Part shown: positions 43,410-51,309 of the stretch, piece by piece | Layout: every line of letters starts with the position of its first letter | Position numbering within the stretch: the stretch's first letter is position 1 | Origin: Mogibacterium kristiansenii | GTDB taxonomy: Bacteria; Bacillota; Clostridia; Peptostreptococcales; Anaerovoracaceae | Length of the DNA stretch: 64,000 bases | Direction of reading: 5' to 3' | NCBI RefSeq assembly: GCF_009695905.1 | Contig: NZ_VUNA01000005.1 | Coordinates: 62,001-126,000 of the forward strand | Notes under the pieces: model-generated | Database searches by the model: none | What the model was told of the DNA's origin: nothing | Seen by the model: the letters and a program-made list of their open reading frames with translations, nothing else | Translations under genes and position numbers: made by a program

Positions 43410-44591
43410 GTGAAAAATATATATGATGTGCAGAAACAGCTATTGAAGGAAATTGATGAAATTTGCAGAGATAAAGGCTTTCAATACTTTCTCGTGGGTT
43501 TTTCTGCAATGAATGCGTATAAGAACCACACATTAAAAGATGGTCCGTGGACGCTTTCTCTTGCGATGGTTCAGGGAGAAGCGGAACAACTGGCGACAGA
43601 GTTGATCGGACAGAAAAACTCGAAACGATATGTTGAATGGGTAATCAACAATCCGATCTACAGTGAGAATCATTTTACCTATGGCGCAATAGATACAACA
43701 TCGATTCGTTTGGGCCACGAGGAAAAGTTATACAATCACGGAATTCATTTGAACGTATACTATATTGATGCCTATGCAACGATTGAAAAGAAAATGATAC
43801 CGGAAAAAACGAAATCGTATAGAATTGTTCGGAAATTCTTCAAGGGCGTAAATGAGCGAAATGCAAAAGAACACATTTCCGGCAATCCCGTTAAGCGGAT
43901 TGCGAAATCAGTGGTATATGGGCCTGCAAGTTTGATTGGTGCTGAGCGAATTGCGAAAAAAATGTATGATGAACGGTATAAAATCCGTGGAATTGATACA
44001 TGGAAGGACCTATGCAAGTACAGTGAGGTAGCAATAAATAAGTATGTTGTTCCGGTGAAATGGATTGACAATTGTCGGAAATATGAATTGGAAGAAGGTG
44101 TAAGTGTTTTCCTGCCAAACGAAACTGAACAGTATTTGATGAGCGTGGTAGGTGAAGATTGGAAAGAGAAGGAGTGCAGCCATCCTTTGAAACACATCAT
44201 CTCCACAGAGAAACCTTTTGAGGAATCCTTAAGGTTGCTGAAGGCGTCAGGCGTTGAAAAAGAATATAACCAACGTGTGGATAAGATTCAGTATGAACGA
44301 GCGAAGGTAAAAGATGAATATGCGAATATTGAATCGTTGAAACAGTTGGTATTCATGACCAAAGAGCAGGTGTACTATGAACGACTGCTCTCAAAACAGA
44401 AAAATGCAAGTGATTCTTTGATAAAACAGGTCGTGAAGTCTTTAAAGAAGTATGAAGAAATGAATTTGACTTTCCGATTAAACGAACAAGCCGAAAGAGA
44501 AATCGATTCGTATCTTGAACGCGAGGGAGAGGTTGAACTTCTGGCAAGACTTCAGGAGCTGAGAAAAGTGGATATTTTTGCGGGAAAGTAA
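43410..44591 (+). CDS. Degenerate LicD-like protein, second copy
   Basis: 393 residues from GTG 43410. The N-terminus aligns with LicD by eye (YDVQKQLLKEIDEICRDKGF, then YFLVGFSAMNAYKNHTLKDG), but GGTALG has become VGFSAMN and PWDDDMD has become GPWTLSL, so the metal site is lost. It keeps AIDTTSIRLGHEEKLYNHGI and a FLPNETEQYLMSVVGEDW segment comparable to LicD's C-terminal core. A Lys/Glu-rich helical tail follows. It is a probable pseudoenzyme paired with the preceding active LicD. Confidence 0.68.
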   Translation: MKNIYDVQKQLLKEIDEICRDKGFQYFLVGFSAMNAYKNHTLKDGPWTLSLAMVQGEAEQLATELIGQKNSKRYVEWVINNPIYSENHFTYGAIDTTSIRLGHEEKLYNHGIHLNVYYIDAYATIEKKMIPEKTKSYRIVRKFFKGVNERNAKEHISGNPVKRIAKSVVYGPASLIGAERIAKKMYDERYKIRGIDTWKDLCKYSEVAINKYVVPVKWIDNCRKYELEEGVSVFLPNETEQYLMSVVGEDWKEKECSHPLKHIISTEKPFEESLRLLKASGVEKEYNQRVDKIQYERAKVKDEYANIESLKQLVFMTKEQVYYERLLSKQKNASDSLIKQVVKSLKKYEEMNLTFRLNEQAEREIDSYLEREGEVELLARLQELRKVDIFAGK

Positions 44592-44606
44592 CAGAAAGGG
44601 GTCAAA

Positions 44607-45569
44607 ATGATTAAGATTTTTGATTTTGAGACATGTAAAGCATTGGGAAATGAGCTTCCGTCGGAGCTATTCTATCAGTGGGTAGATTTTGCCTTAAAGG
44701 AAAAAGAGCAGTTTGTTATGCCTGTTAAAACAAGAATCGGGCAGGATCATGGGGATTATTATGCGAGTATGCCGTGCATGTACGAAAAAGACAATTTGGT
44801 AATGGCAAAGATGATCGGCCGCCACCTATTGAAGGAAGGTGAGCAGCGTTCTACGATGATGAGCGATTTGATGCTGTATGAAGCAGACACCGGTGTACTT
44901 AAGGCATTGATGGATTGCGAATATATCACTACACTTCGTACCGGTGCCGCAGCCGCTCATTCTGCAATGATGTACGCAAAGAAAGATTTCAAAACCGTCG
45001 GATTATTGGGACTTGGAAACATCATGTTTGCATGCATCGATGTGCTGATGTCTCAGATTCAGGACAGAGAGGTTACTTTTAAGCTGTATAAATATCACGA
45101 TCACGAAAAACGGTTCATGGAACGTTTCTCGAAGTTTACCAATATCACTTTTGAGCTTTGCGATACATATGAGGAAACAATTCGCGATTCCGATCTGATT
45201 ATTTCTGCAGTGACACGCGTAACGGAAAATTTCGTGTCCGATGATTGTTACAAAGAGGGCTGTACCGTAATTCCAATTATGACTCTGGGTTTCCAGAACT
45301 GTGATCTGTTCTTCGATAAGGTGTTTGCGGATGATATTGACCAGATTAGAGGGTTTAAATACTTCGATCAGTTCAAGAGTATTGAAAACACGACGGACGT
45401 CTTAAACGGAACGGCTCCGGGAAGAGAGAATGATACGGAACGGATATTGGTGTATAATTACGGATTGGCAATCCATGACTTGTACTTCGCCGCACAGCTG
45501 TATAATCATGCAAACGGCACAGAACAGAACATTGAGTATCATTATTGTAAAGAAAAGTTCTTTATGTAA
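44607..45569 (+). CDS. Ornithine cyclodeaminase/mu-crystallin family dehydrogenase
   Basis: 320 residues, AGAAAGGGGTC before the ATG. The OCD/mu-crystallin fold uses NAD(P)H for imine reduction or amino-acid dehydrogenation. Visible: the MPVKTRIGQDHGDYYASMP substrate region, TTLRTGAAAAHSAMMYA (about 111) and the Rossmann loop VGLLGLGNIMFACID (about 131). Relatives include alanine dehydrogenase of archaea and SbnB (2,3-diaminopropionate synthesis). With the aminotransferase two genes upstream it could make or use an amino-acid-like intermediate for the LicD substituent. It is the last enzyme of the block. Confidence 0.85.
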   Translation: MIKIFDFETCKALGNELPSELFYQWVDFALKEKEQFVMPVKTRIGQDHGDYYASMPCMYEKDNLVMAKMIGRHLLKEGEQRSTMMSDLMLYEADTGVLKALMDCEYITTLRTGAAAAHSAMMYAKKDFKTVGLLGLGNIMFACIDVLMSQIQDREVTFKLYKYHDHEKRFMERFSKFTNITFELCDTYEETIRDSDLIISAVTRVTENFVSDDCYKEGCTVIPIMTLGFQNCDLFFDKVFADDIDQIRGFKYFDQFKSIENTTDVLNGTAPGRENDTERILVYNYGLAIHDLYFAAQLYNHANGTEQNIEYHYCKEKFFM

Positions 45570-45604
45570 TAAGAGTTTTCTTTAATAATACATGGAAGAG
45601 ACTG

Positions 45605-45633
45605 TTGAATATGATGTAAAAAAGTGTTATCAT
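45605..45633 (+). promoter_or_regulatory. Promoter of the FN3/L,D-transpeptidase gene
   Basis: TTGAAT (45605-45610), 17-base spacer, TATCAT (45628-45633), 44 bases before the start codon. Confidence 0.65.
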
Positions 45634-45677
45634 AACTTGGTATATATTAAGATTATTCAATAGGAAAGGAAAGATGT

Positions 45678-47240
45678 ATGTTTAAAAAGAACGGAAAGAA
45701 AGCCGTAGCGTACGTAGCCTTACTGTTAACGTTGATAATGTGTTTGGGTACGTTGCTGGAAGGTGCAATCGCATTTGCGGATGTGGATACACAGGTAGCG
45801 AACAACACATCTGAAGCCAGTGAAACGATAAAGGATGATACTACGAATGCAGATGTACCTTCTGCGGATGACTCGAAGAATACAGCATCGGAGCCGTCAA
45901 AAGAAGATGAAAGTACCGGCGCTGTGGAAGCCGCTAAGGTTATTCAAACCGAAGACTTTGATATGAAAGTTTCTGCGGTAAGCAAGAGCTTTTATTTGAA
46001 TATCTCCGGCGAAAAGCAGGTATTGGTTTCTGCAGTTTTGGATGCAAAGGCAGGATATACTTTCAGTGCATTCGACGTGTACGACAAGACTGCAAATAAG
46101 GTGATTGCGAAGAATGTTGCAAAGGATAAGTCTACGACGATTACCGTTGAAGACGAACATCAGTACTGTGTTCAGGCAGAGGCGGAAGGTAAAGAGGTCA
46201 TTCTCGAATCTAAGGAGATGTACACGGTAAATTTCCCGGAAAAAGTCACCGACTTGAAGGCAACTTGCGCTAAGAAGGACAATTTAATTAAAGTAACTTG
46301 GGACAAGGTGGATGGTGCAAATCGATACTACGTGTATCGGAATACAAAGGCCACTCGCCCGAGCAAGCCGATTAAGACGGTGACCGGCAACTCCTTCTCC
46401 GAACGGAGAAAGGGTGGATCCTATTACTACTGGGTTCAGGCGGCGAATACTACGGATGCAGCTGCATCGGACTTCGTGAAGAGCGGAAAGGTGACTGCAG
46501 GAAATTATCTTGCAATTCCGGTACGGAATTACTGGTTTACCGCTACTGCAAAGAAGCGCATTCCGATTTACAAATCCGCAAAGAGCAAGAAGGTAATCGG
46601 GTACCTTCCAAAGGGAAAGACCGTAGTAATTAAGAAGAAGAGCCCAAAGGTGGTTCCGCAGTACGGCGTAGTAAAGCGGGTGTATTTTGATGACAAGAAC
46701 CTGAAGAAAAAGGGCTGGGTAAGCTTTAGATCCGTTAAGCTGAAAAATCACGTTGCCGGAAAGTCCAATGACTGGAGCAGAAGCGTAAAGGAGAACTACG
46801 TGAACAAGAAGAAGTTCAAGAGTTCAACTAATTACCTGATTTGGCTCAGTAAATACACCCAGAAGGTGTACGTGTTCAAAAGAGCCAATAAGCACAGTAA
46901 GTGGGTTCTCAAGAAGACTTATCGCTGTTCGTCCGGTACGTTTGCGCATCCGACACCGACCAATATGAACTATATCCTAGTTCGCAAGCAATACGATCGC
47001 CATCGTGTTACCAATAAGGGACTGAGATATTACTACAAGTATCTGTCCGCATTTGGAAAGAAGGGATCTTCCGGAAGAGGAAACGCATTCCATACGGTAT
47101 GTTGGAGAGAAGGAACTCATAAGATGCTGAAGCCGGTAAAAGATAAGCCGAACACCAAGGGCTGTGCCAGAATGTTCACCGGTGAGGCAAAGTGGATTTA
47201 TAAGCATGTTCCGACTAAGACCCGAGTAGTCAGTTATTAG
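45678..47240 (+). CDS. Secreted L,D-transpeptidase-like protein with FN3 and SH3-like domains
   Basis: 520 residues, AGGAAAGGAAAG before the ATG. A signal peptide (KAVAYVALLLTLIMCLG..., cleavage near AIAFAD) is followed by a Thr/Ser/Asp/Glu linker (about 35-90), a beta domain, a fibronectin type III-like domain (about 190-280: VTDLKATCAKKDNLIKVTWD ... YYYWVQAANTTDA) and an SH3-like module (about 290-360). The C-terminal ~150 residues are YkuD-like: YLIWLSKYTQKVYVF, NAFHTVCW (His) and TKGCARMFTGEAK (Cys in TKGC in place of SHGC). It is probably a wall cross-linking enzyme; the slightly altered active-site motif leaves some doubt. Confidence 0.82.
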   Translation: MFKKNGKKAVAYVALLLTLIMCLGTLLEGAIAFADVDTQVANNTSEASETIKDDTTNADVPSADDSKNTASEPSKEDESTGAVEAAKVIQTEDFDMKVSAVSKSFYLNISGEKQVLVSAVLDAKAGYTFSAFDVYDKTANKVIAKNVAKDKSTTITVEDEHQYCVQAEAEGKEVILESKEMYTVNFPEKVTDLKATCAKKDNLIKVTWDKVDGANRYYVYRNTKATRPSKPIKTVTGNSFSERRKGGSYYYWVQAANTTDAAASDFVKSGKVTAGNYLAIPVRNYWFTATAKKRIPIYKSAKSKKVIGYLPKGKTVVIKKKSPKVVPQYGVVKRVYFDDKNLKKKGWVSFRSVKLKNHVAGKSNDWSRSVKENYVNKKKFKSSTNYLIWLSKYTQKVYVFKRANKHSKWVLKKTYRCSSGTFAHPTPTNMNYILVRKQYDRHRVTNKGLRYYYKYLSAFGKKGSSGRGNAFHTVCWREGTHKMLKPVKDKPNTKGCARMFTGEAKWIYKHVPTKTRVVSY

Positions 47241-47263
47241 TTGAATTGCATAAAGAATTTAAT

Positions 47264-47296
47264 AATCGCATAGGACATCGTCCTATGCGATTTCGC
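47264..47296 (+). terminator. Hairpin after the FN3/L,D-transpeptidase
   Basis: AATCGCATAGGAC and GTCCTATGCGATT pair perfectly over 13 bp. The T tract is short (TTTCG), so termination strength is uncertain. Confidence 0.7.
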
Positions 47297-47365
47297 TGTG
47301 TTCGCCTTTTCCAAAATGTGATACAATAAACCCAGTGACATTAAAAAAAAGAAAGAATTGGAATA

Positions 47366-48598
47366 ATGAGAAGAAAAAAGATTGCAATCGTGGGAGCCGG
47401 TGATTTCCAGCTTCCATTGGTTCAGGAGGCGTCAAAAGAAAACGACGTGGTGCTGATTGCACCGGTAATAGGCAAAGCATTTGAACCCTACATCAAGGAG
47501 CGCTGTCTCATCGATGTAAGAGATCAGGATGCAGCGCTGAACTTCTGCCGAGAACAGAAAATTGACGGAATCATTACGGATCAAACGGACATCTCCGTTC
47601 GCACCGTGGCTTACGTGGCGGAACAGATGGGACTACCGGGAATCAGTTACGAGACGGGACTTCTTTTTACCGACAAGGCGAGGATGCGAGACGTGATGGA
47701 GGAAGCAGGAATTCCGTGTCTCCCAAACCGCACGGTAACTTCCGTGGAAGATGCGGTGTCCTTTTGGCGAGAATTGGAGGGAACGACGGTCATCATCAAA
47801 CCGCTGGACTCCCAGGGAAGCCGGGGAATCTATTCTTGCGATTCGGAGGAGGATATCCGAAAGTATTTTGACGAGAGTGCCGGTTTTTCTTCCAACGGAG
47901 AAGTAATCGTCGAAAAGATGGCCACGGGAATGGAATTCTTCGTAGAAGGGATGGCTTTTGGCGGAACGTTCCGGAATCTGATTATCGGAGATACCCATTA
48001 CTTTGATATTGAGAACGCTTACGCAGCGGAAAGCCGCCGCACACCGTCGGTACGGAATCCAGAGACAGTGCGGCGCGTGCTGGAACGAAACCGGGAAATC
48101 ATCGAAGCCTTTGGGCTGAAGCAGGGACTGACGCACAGCGAATTTATCATGGACGGCGACGAAATCTATCTGCTGGAGACGGCGGCCAGAGGCGGTGGCG
48201 TGTACATTTCATCGGATTTAATTTCGTTGGAAACCGGTATCAATGTGGAGAAGTTCCTGGTAGACATCGCTTTGGGACAACTTCAAGAAATGCCGCAATC
48301 GAGATCTACCGGGAAGTATTCCGGATACAAGGCCTTCTACGTGCCCTTTGGAACAGTGAAGAGCGTCTCGGGTTTGGAAGAAGTGAAAGCACTGCCGTAT
48401 GTCCACCGCAATCAATTGGATAATTTACACATCGGAATGGAAGTTCCGGTGGAGAAGCTGAACAAGACCAATCGGCTGGCCCTGATTGTGGAGGCGGAGT
48501 CGGAGAAGCAATGGCAGGAGAGAGTCGCACATATCCGGGATATTCTGCATGTGGAATGCGAATCGGATGGCACAACCCGCGACCTGGTGTGGAAATAG
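47366..48598 (+). CDS. ATP-grasp carboxylate-amine/thiol ligase family protein
   Basis: 410 residues. N-terminal pre-ATP-grasp domain (KIAIVGAGDFQLPLVQEA, then QKIDGIITDQTD), followed by ATP-grasp: TDKARMRDVMEEAGIPCLPN, VIIKPLDSQGSRGIYSC (about 141, ATP-binding Lys) and HSEFIMDGDEIYLLETAARGGG (about 252, Mg-binding Glu). The family joins a carboxylate to an amine via an acyl phosphate; carbamoyl-phosphate-synthase-like and PurT-like enzymes are relatives. It precedes the CapK-like gene by 13 bases, suggesting activation and ligation of one acid. The substrate is unknown. Confidence 0.82.
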   Translation: MRRKKIAIVGAGDFQLPLVQEASKENDVVLIAPVIGKAFEPYIKERCLIDVRDQDAALNFCREQKIDGIITDQTDISVRTVAYVAEQMGLPGISYETGLLFTDKARMRDVMEEAGIPCLPNRTVTSVEDAVSFWRELEGTTVIIKPLDSQGSRGIYSCDSEEDIRKYFDESAGFSSNGEVIVEKMATGMEFFVEGMAFGGTFRNLIIGDTHYFDIENAYAAESRRTPSVRNPETVRRVLERNREIIEAFGLKQGLTHSEFIMDGDEIYLLETAARGGGVYISSDLISLETGINVEKFLVDIALGQLQEMPQSRSTGKYSGYKAFYVPFGTVKSVSGLEEVKALPYVHRNQLDNLHIGMEVPVEKLNKTNRLALIVEAESEKQWQERVAHIRDILHVECESDGTTRDLVWK

Positions 48599-48611
48599 GA
48601 GGAAAAATTAA

Positions 48612-49919
48612 ATGCTGGATAAGTTGCAGAAAAAAATGGTAAACGTATTTCTGTTCTTTGACCTGATGAAACTGAACAGAAAGTATCCGAAGGGAGATGA
48701 CTACATTCGCCTGAAGAAGATTCAGGAGAAGCGTCTTCACAAGCTCATGAAAAAGGCATATCAGATTCCATTCTATCGGGAGCGTTTCGACAGAGCCGGC
48801 GTGAAGCCGGAGGATATTCGTACTGCGGAGGATTTGGTGAAGCTGCCGCCTCTCACCAAGGATGAGCTTCGCGCTTGGATGAACGAGGAAGCGGAAAAGC
48901 CGAAATACAAGGATTGGTTCCATGACACCACCAGCGGTTCTTCCGGAAAGCCGCTGATGCTCCTGTATTCTCCAAAGGAGAAGGCGTTCATGATGGCGGA
49001 CTGGTTCCGAGTAATGCGTATGGCGGGATACAACCCGTTCCGCGGAAAGACCATGAGCCGAAAGAGTGCTCACAGTACTTCCGCCGGTGCGGATACGTTC
49101 CTGCAGAAATTCGGCATCCTCCGAAGAGGTTTTCTGAATCAGTATGCACCGGAAGAGGATATGATTAAGCAGGTGAACGAATACAAACCGGATTTCCTGT
49201 ACATGAACAAGACGGAATTGATGCGTCTCTGTCTGTACTGCAAGGAGAATCACAGCGATATTTGGCAGCCGAAATTCTTCTGCGCCTCCGGCGAGATGAC
49301 GGATCCGGCAGCCAGAAAGCTATTCAAGGAGATTCTGGGAGATGGCATTATCGATGCGTACGGCAGCGCCGAAACCGGTTCCTGCATGCTGAAGCTTTTC
49401 GACAGCCCGGAGCACATCATTCACTACGATGCGTATGTAATCAATATTTATGACGAAAACGATCGGCTGGCCGATGCGGGTTCTGTGGTAATCACCCCGC
49501 TGTTCAAGACGGATATTCCGCTGATTAACTATAAGATCGGCGATAAGGCCATTTCCGAAGTGCGGGACGGCGTTCGTTACGTTACCAGTCTTCAGGGACG
49601 AATGAACGACTTCTTCCGCTACGACACCGGTGAGGTGACCACCTTCTTTGAAATTGCCCCGATCATCGCTCATTGCGAGGACGTGGTTCAGATTCGTTTC
49701 GTGCAGGATTCCTACACCCATATCGTGGTTCAGTGCGTCCAGAGCAAGGAATCCCTGAAGACATTGGAACAGATCGAAAAAGAATTGGATGAGGCATTGA
49801 ACAAAAAGTTCAAACATCATATGGATATCGACTTCGAATGGTCCAACTCCATTCCGCCGGACAGCAACGGCAAACTGCGAATGATTGTATGCAAGGTGGA
49901 CGAGAATGGAAAAAAATAA
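48612..49919 (+). CDS. CapK/PaaK-like adenylate-forming enzyme
   Basis: 435 residues of the phenylacetate-CoA ligase/CapK superfamily. N-terminal helices (YQIPFYRERFDRAGVKPEDI) are followed by the phosphate-binding loop DTTSGSSGKPL (about 114), AYGSAETGSCML (about 250) and a C-terminal lid domain (SLQGRMNDFF...; PPDSNGKLRMIV). It activates an acid as acyl-AMP or acyl-CoA; CapK-type members are common in capsule and polymer clusters. GGAGGAAAAATTAA precedes the ATG. The 3' end overlaps the membrane-protein gene by 14 bases. Confidence 0.87.
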   Translation: MLDKLQKKMVNVFLFFDLMKLNRKYPKGDDYIRLKKIQEKRLHKLMKKAYQIPFYRERFDRAGVKPEDIRTAEDLVKLPPLTKDELRAWMNEEAEKPKYKDWFHDTTSGSSGKPLMLLYSPKEKAFMMADWFRVMRMAGYNPFRGKTMSRKSAHSTSAGADTFLQKFGILRRGFLNQYAPEEDMIKQVNEYKPDFLYMNKTELMRLCLYCKENHSDIWQPKFFCASGEMTDPAARKLFKEILGDGIIDAYGSAETGSCMLKLFDSPEHIIHYDAYVINIYDENDRLADAGSVVITPLFKTDIPLINYKIGDKAISEVRDGVRYVTSLQGRMNDFFRYDTGEVTTFFEIAPIIAHCEDVVQIRFVQDSYTHIVVQCVQSKESLKTLEQIEKELDEALNKKFKHHMDIDFEWSNSIPPDSNGKLRMIVCKVDENGKK

Positions 49920-51162
49920 ATTAGAACGGCTGCAGCGTCCGGCAGATATCGTGTTCGGCATCTGTCTGGCGCTGACATTTGCGATGGAAACTCTGCTGGC
50001 ATATCGGCAGAGTATTCTGTATAACGGAAAATATTTTTCGGATATGGCACTTCACCTGAACATTGCCCGACGCGACCAGTATACCTATCGGATGATTGGA
50101 TTTCTGGTGAAATACATGGACAAGGTGACTGCCAGCCCTTGGGGCATCGCCGCGGTAATCGGCTTGCTGGTGTTCTTTACGGTGGTAGGGAACTACCTTT
50201 TGATACGATTCTTCACGAAAGGAATCACCAAGACCCGGATTCCGGCAGAAGTGCTTTCCCTGGTGGCGTTGTACACCGGACCGATTTACATCCCGAAGTT
50301 CATGCCGTATTTCTATGCAAAGACCCAGAGCAAATATGCATGGCAGAATCCGACTCAGATTATGGTAACGGTCTTCTCCATCTTTGCACTGTTGGTTTTC
50401 TATAAGGTATACGAGAACTACATGGAGGGGATTTCCATGAAATCCTGGATTCTTCTGGCGGTGACTTTTTTGCTGTCCGCCTGGGCGAAACCAAGCTTTA
50501 TCATGGCCTTCTTCCCGGCGGCAGCGATGGTACTGCTGGCGGATGTATTCCGTACCGTCGATATATCGGAGATAAGGGATTGCTTAATCGTATCCAAGGC
50601 GTACCGCTTCCGACAAGTAGTGATTATGGGGCTTACCATGCTTCCGTCCTGCATTTACTTCCTAATGCTGAATCAGACCCTGTTCGGAAAGGATACTCAG
50701 CAGGCCTCCGTGGAAGCGGGGAAAGAAGCCTCCAAGGTGGTCATAGATCTGGGGCGGGCCTACTTCAATCAGGATTTCTCCATTACGCTGAGCATTATTG
50801 CCGGACTGGCGTTTCCGCTGTTCGTACTTGCTTTTAACCTGAAGTCGTTAAAGAAACCGGAATACGCGGTTGGCTGGCTGACGGTGCTGTGGGGATATGC
50901 GGAACACTTTACCTTTTCGGAAAGCGGTCCGAGAGCGACTCACGGTAATTTTGCCTGGGGAAAGAAGGTTGCGGTATATCTGATGTTCGTCATCAGCATG
51001 GCAAAGTTCATCGAGAACCTGTACGATCCGGAATTCTGCAAGGGAAAGAAGAATCTGAAAATCGCCTACGGTGTCGTCGGCATCGGGCTCTTGGTTCTCC
51101 ATATGGGATCCCAGCTGGTGTACCTGAACCATATCGGTCATGGCGGACGGTATATGATATAA
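49906..51162 (+). CDS. Polytopic membrane protein of unknown function
   Basis: 418 residues from ATG 49906, inside the end of the CapK-like gene (translationally coupled). About nine to ten hydrophobic helices are visible, including FGICLALTFAMETLLAY, IGLLVFFTVVGNYLLIRFF, ILLAVTFLLSAWAKPSFIMAFFPAAAMVLL and YAVGWLTVLWGYAEHF. The overall plan (large loop after helix 1, then many helices) is like polyprenyl-phosphate-dependent GT-C glycosyltransferases, and DMALHLNIARRDQYTYR has an Asp-rich first loop, but no diagnostic motif is clear. With its two upstream genes it may add an acyl- or amide-linked group on the outer face. Confidence 0.6.
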   Translation: MEKNKLERLQRPADIVFGICLALTFAMETLLAYRQSILYNGKYFSDMALHLNIARRDQYTYRMIGFLVKYMDKVTASPWGIAAVIGLLVFFTVVGNYLLIRFFTKGITKTRIPAEVLSLVALYTGPIYIPKFMPYFYAKTQSKYAWQNPTQIMVTVFSIFALLVFYKVYENYMEGISMKSWILLAVTFLLSAWAKPSFIMAFFPAAAMVLLADVFRTVDISEIRDCLIVSKAYRFRQVVIMGLTMLPSCIYFLMLNQTLFGKDTQQASVEAGKEASKVVIDLGRAYFNQDFSITLSIIAGLAFPLFVLAFNLKSLKKPEYAVGWLTVLWGYAEHFTFSESGPRATHGNFAWGKKVAVYLMFVISMAKFIENLYDPEFCKGKKNLKIAYGVVGIGLLVLHMGSQLVYLNHIGHGGRYMI

Positions 51163-51195
51163 CATTTGCCATTAAGAAACGGAATAATGAAATTA

Positions 51196-51224
51196 GAAGG
51201 CGTTGTCTTGACAACGCCTTTTAA
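51196..51224 (+). terminator. Terminator overlapping the next promoter
   Basis: AAGGCGTTGTC and GACAACGCCTT pair around TT, followed by TTAAT. The -35 box of the downstream promoter (TTGACA, 51208) lies at the hairpin tip. Confidence 0.8.
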
Positions 51225-51235
51225 TATGCTAAAAT
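51208..51235 (+). promoter_or_regulatory. Promoter of the SH3/NlpC-like gene
   Basis: TTGACA (51208-51213), a 16-base spacer and TAAAAT (51230-51235), with the -35 embedded in the preceding terminator. Confidence 0.7.
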
Positions 51236-51309
51236 AAATTTATCGGTTAAGTTAACAAATAATTTTATTTTGGCGCTCTTTATACATATTCAGAAAGGAC
51301 AGAAACCAA

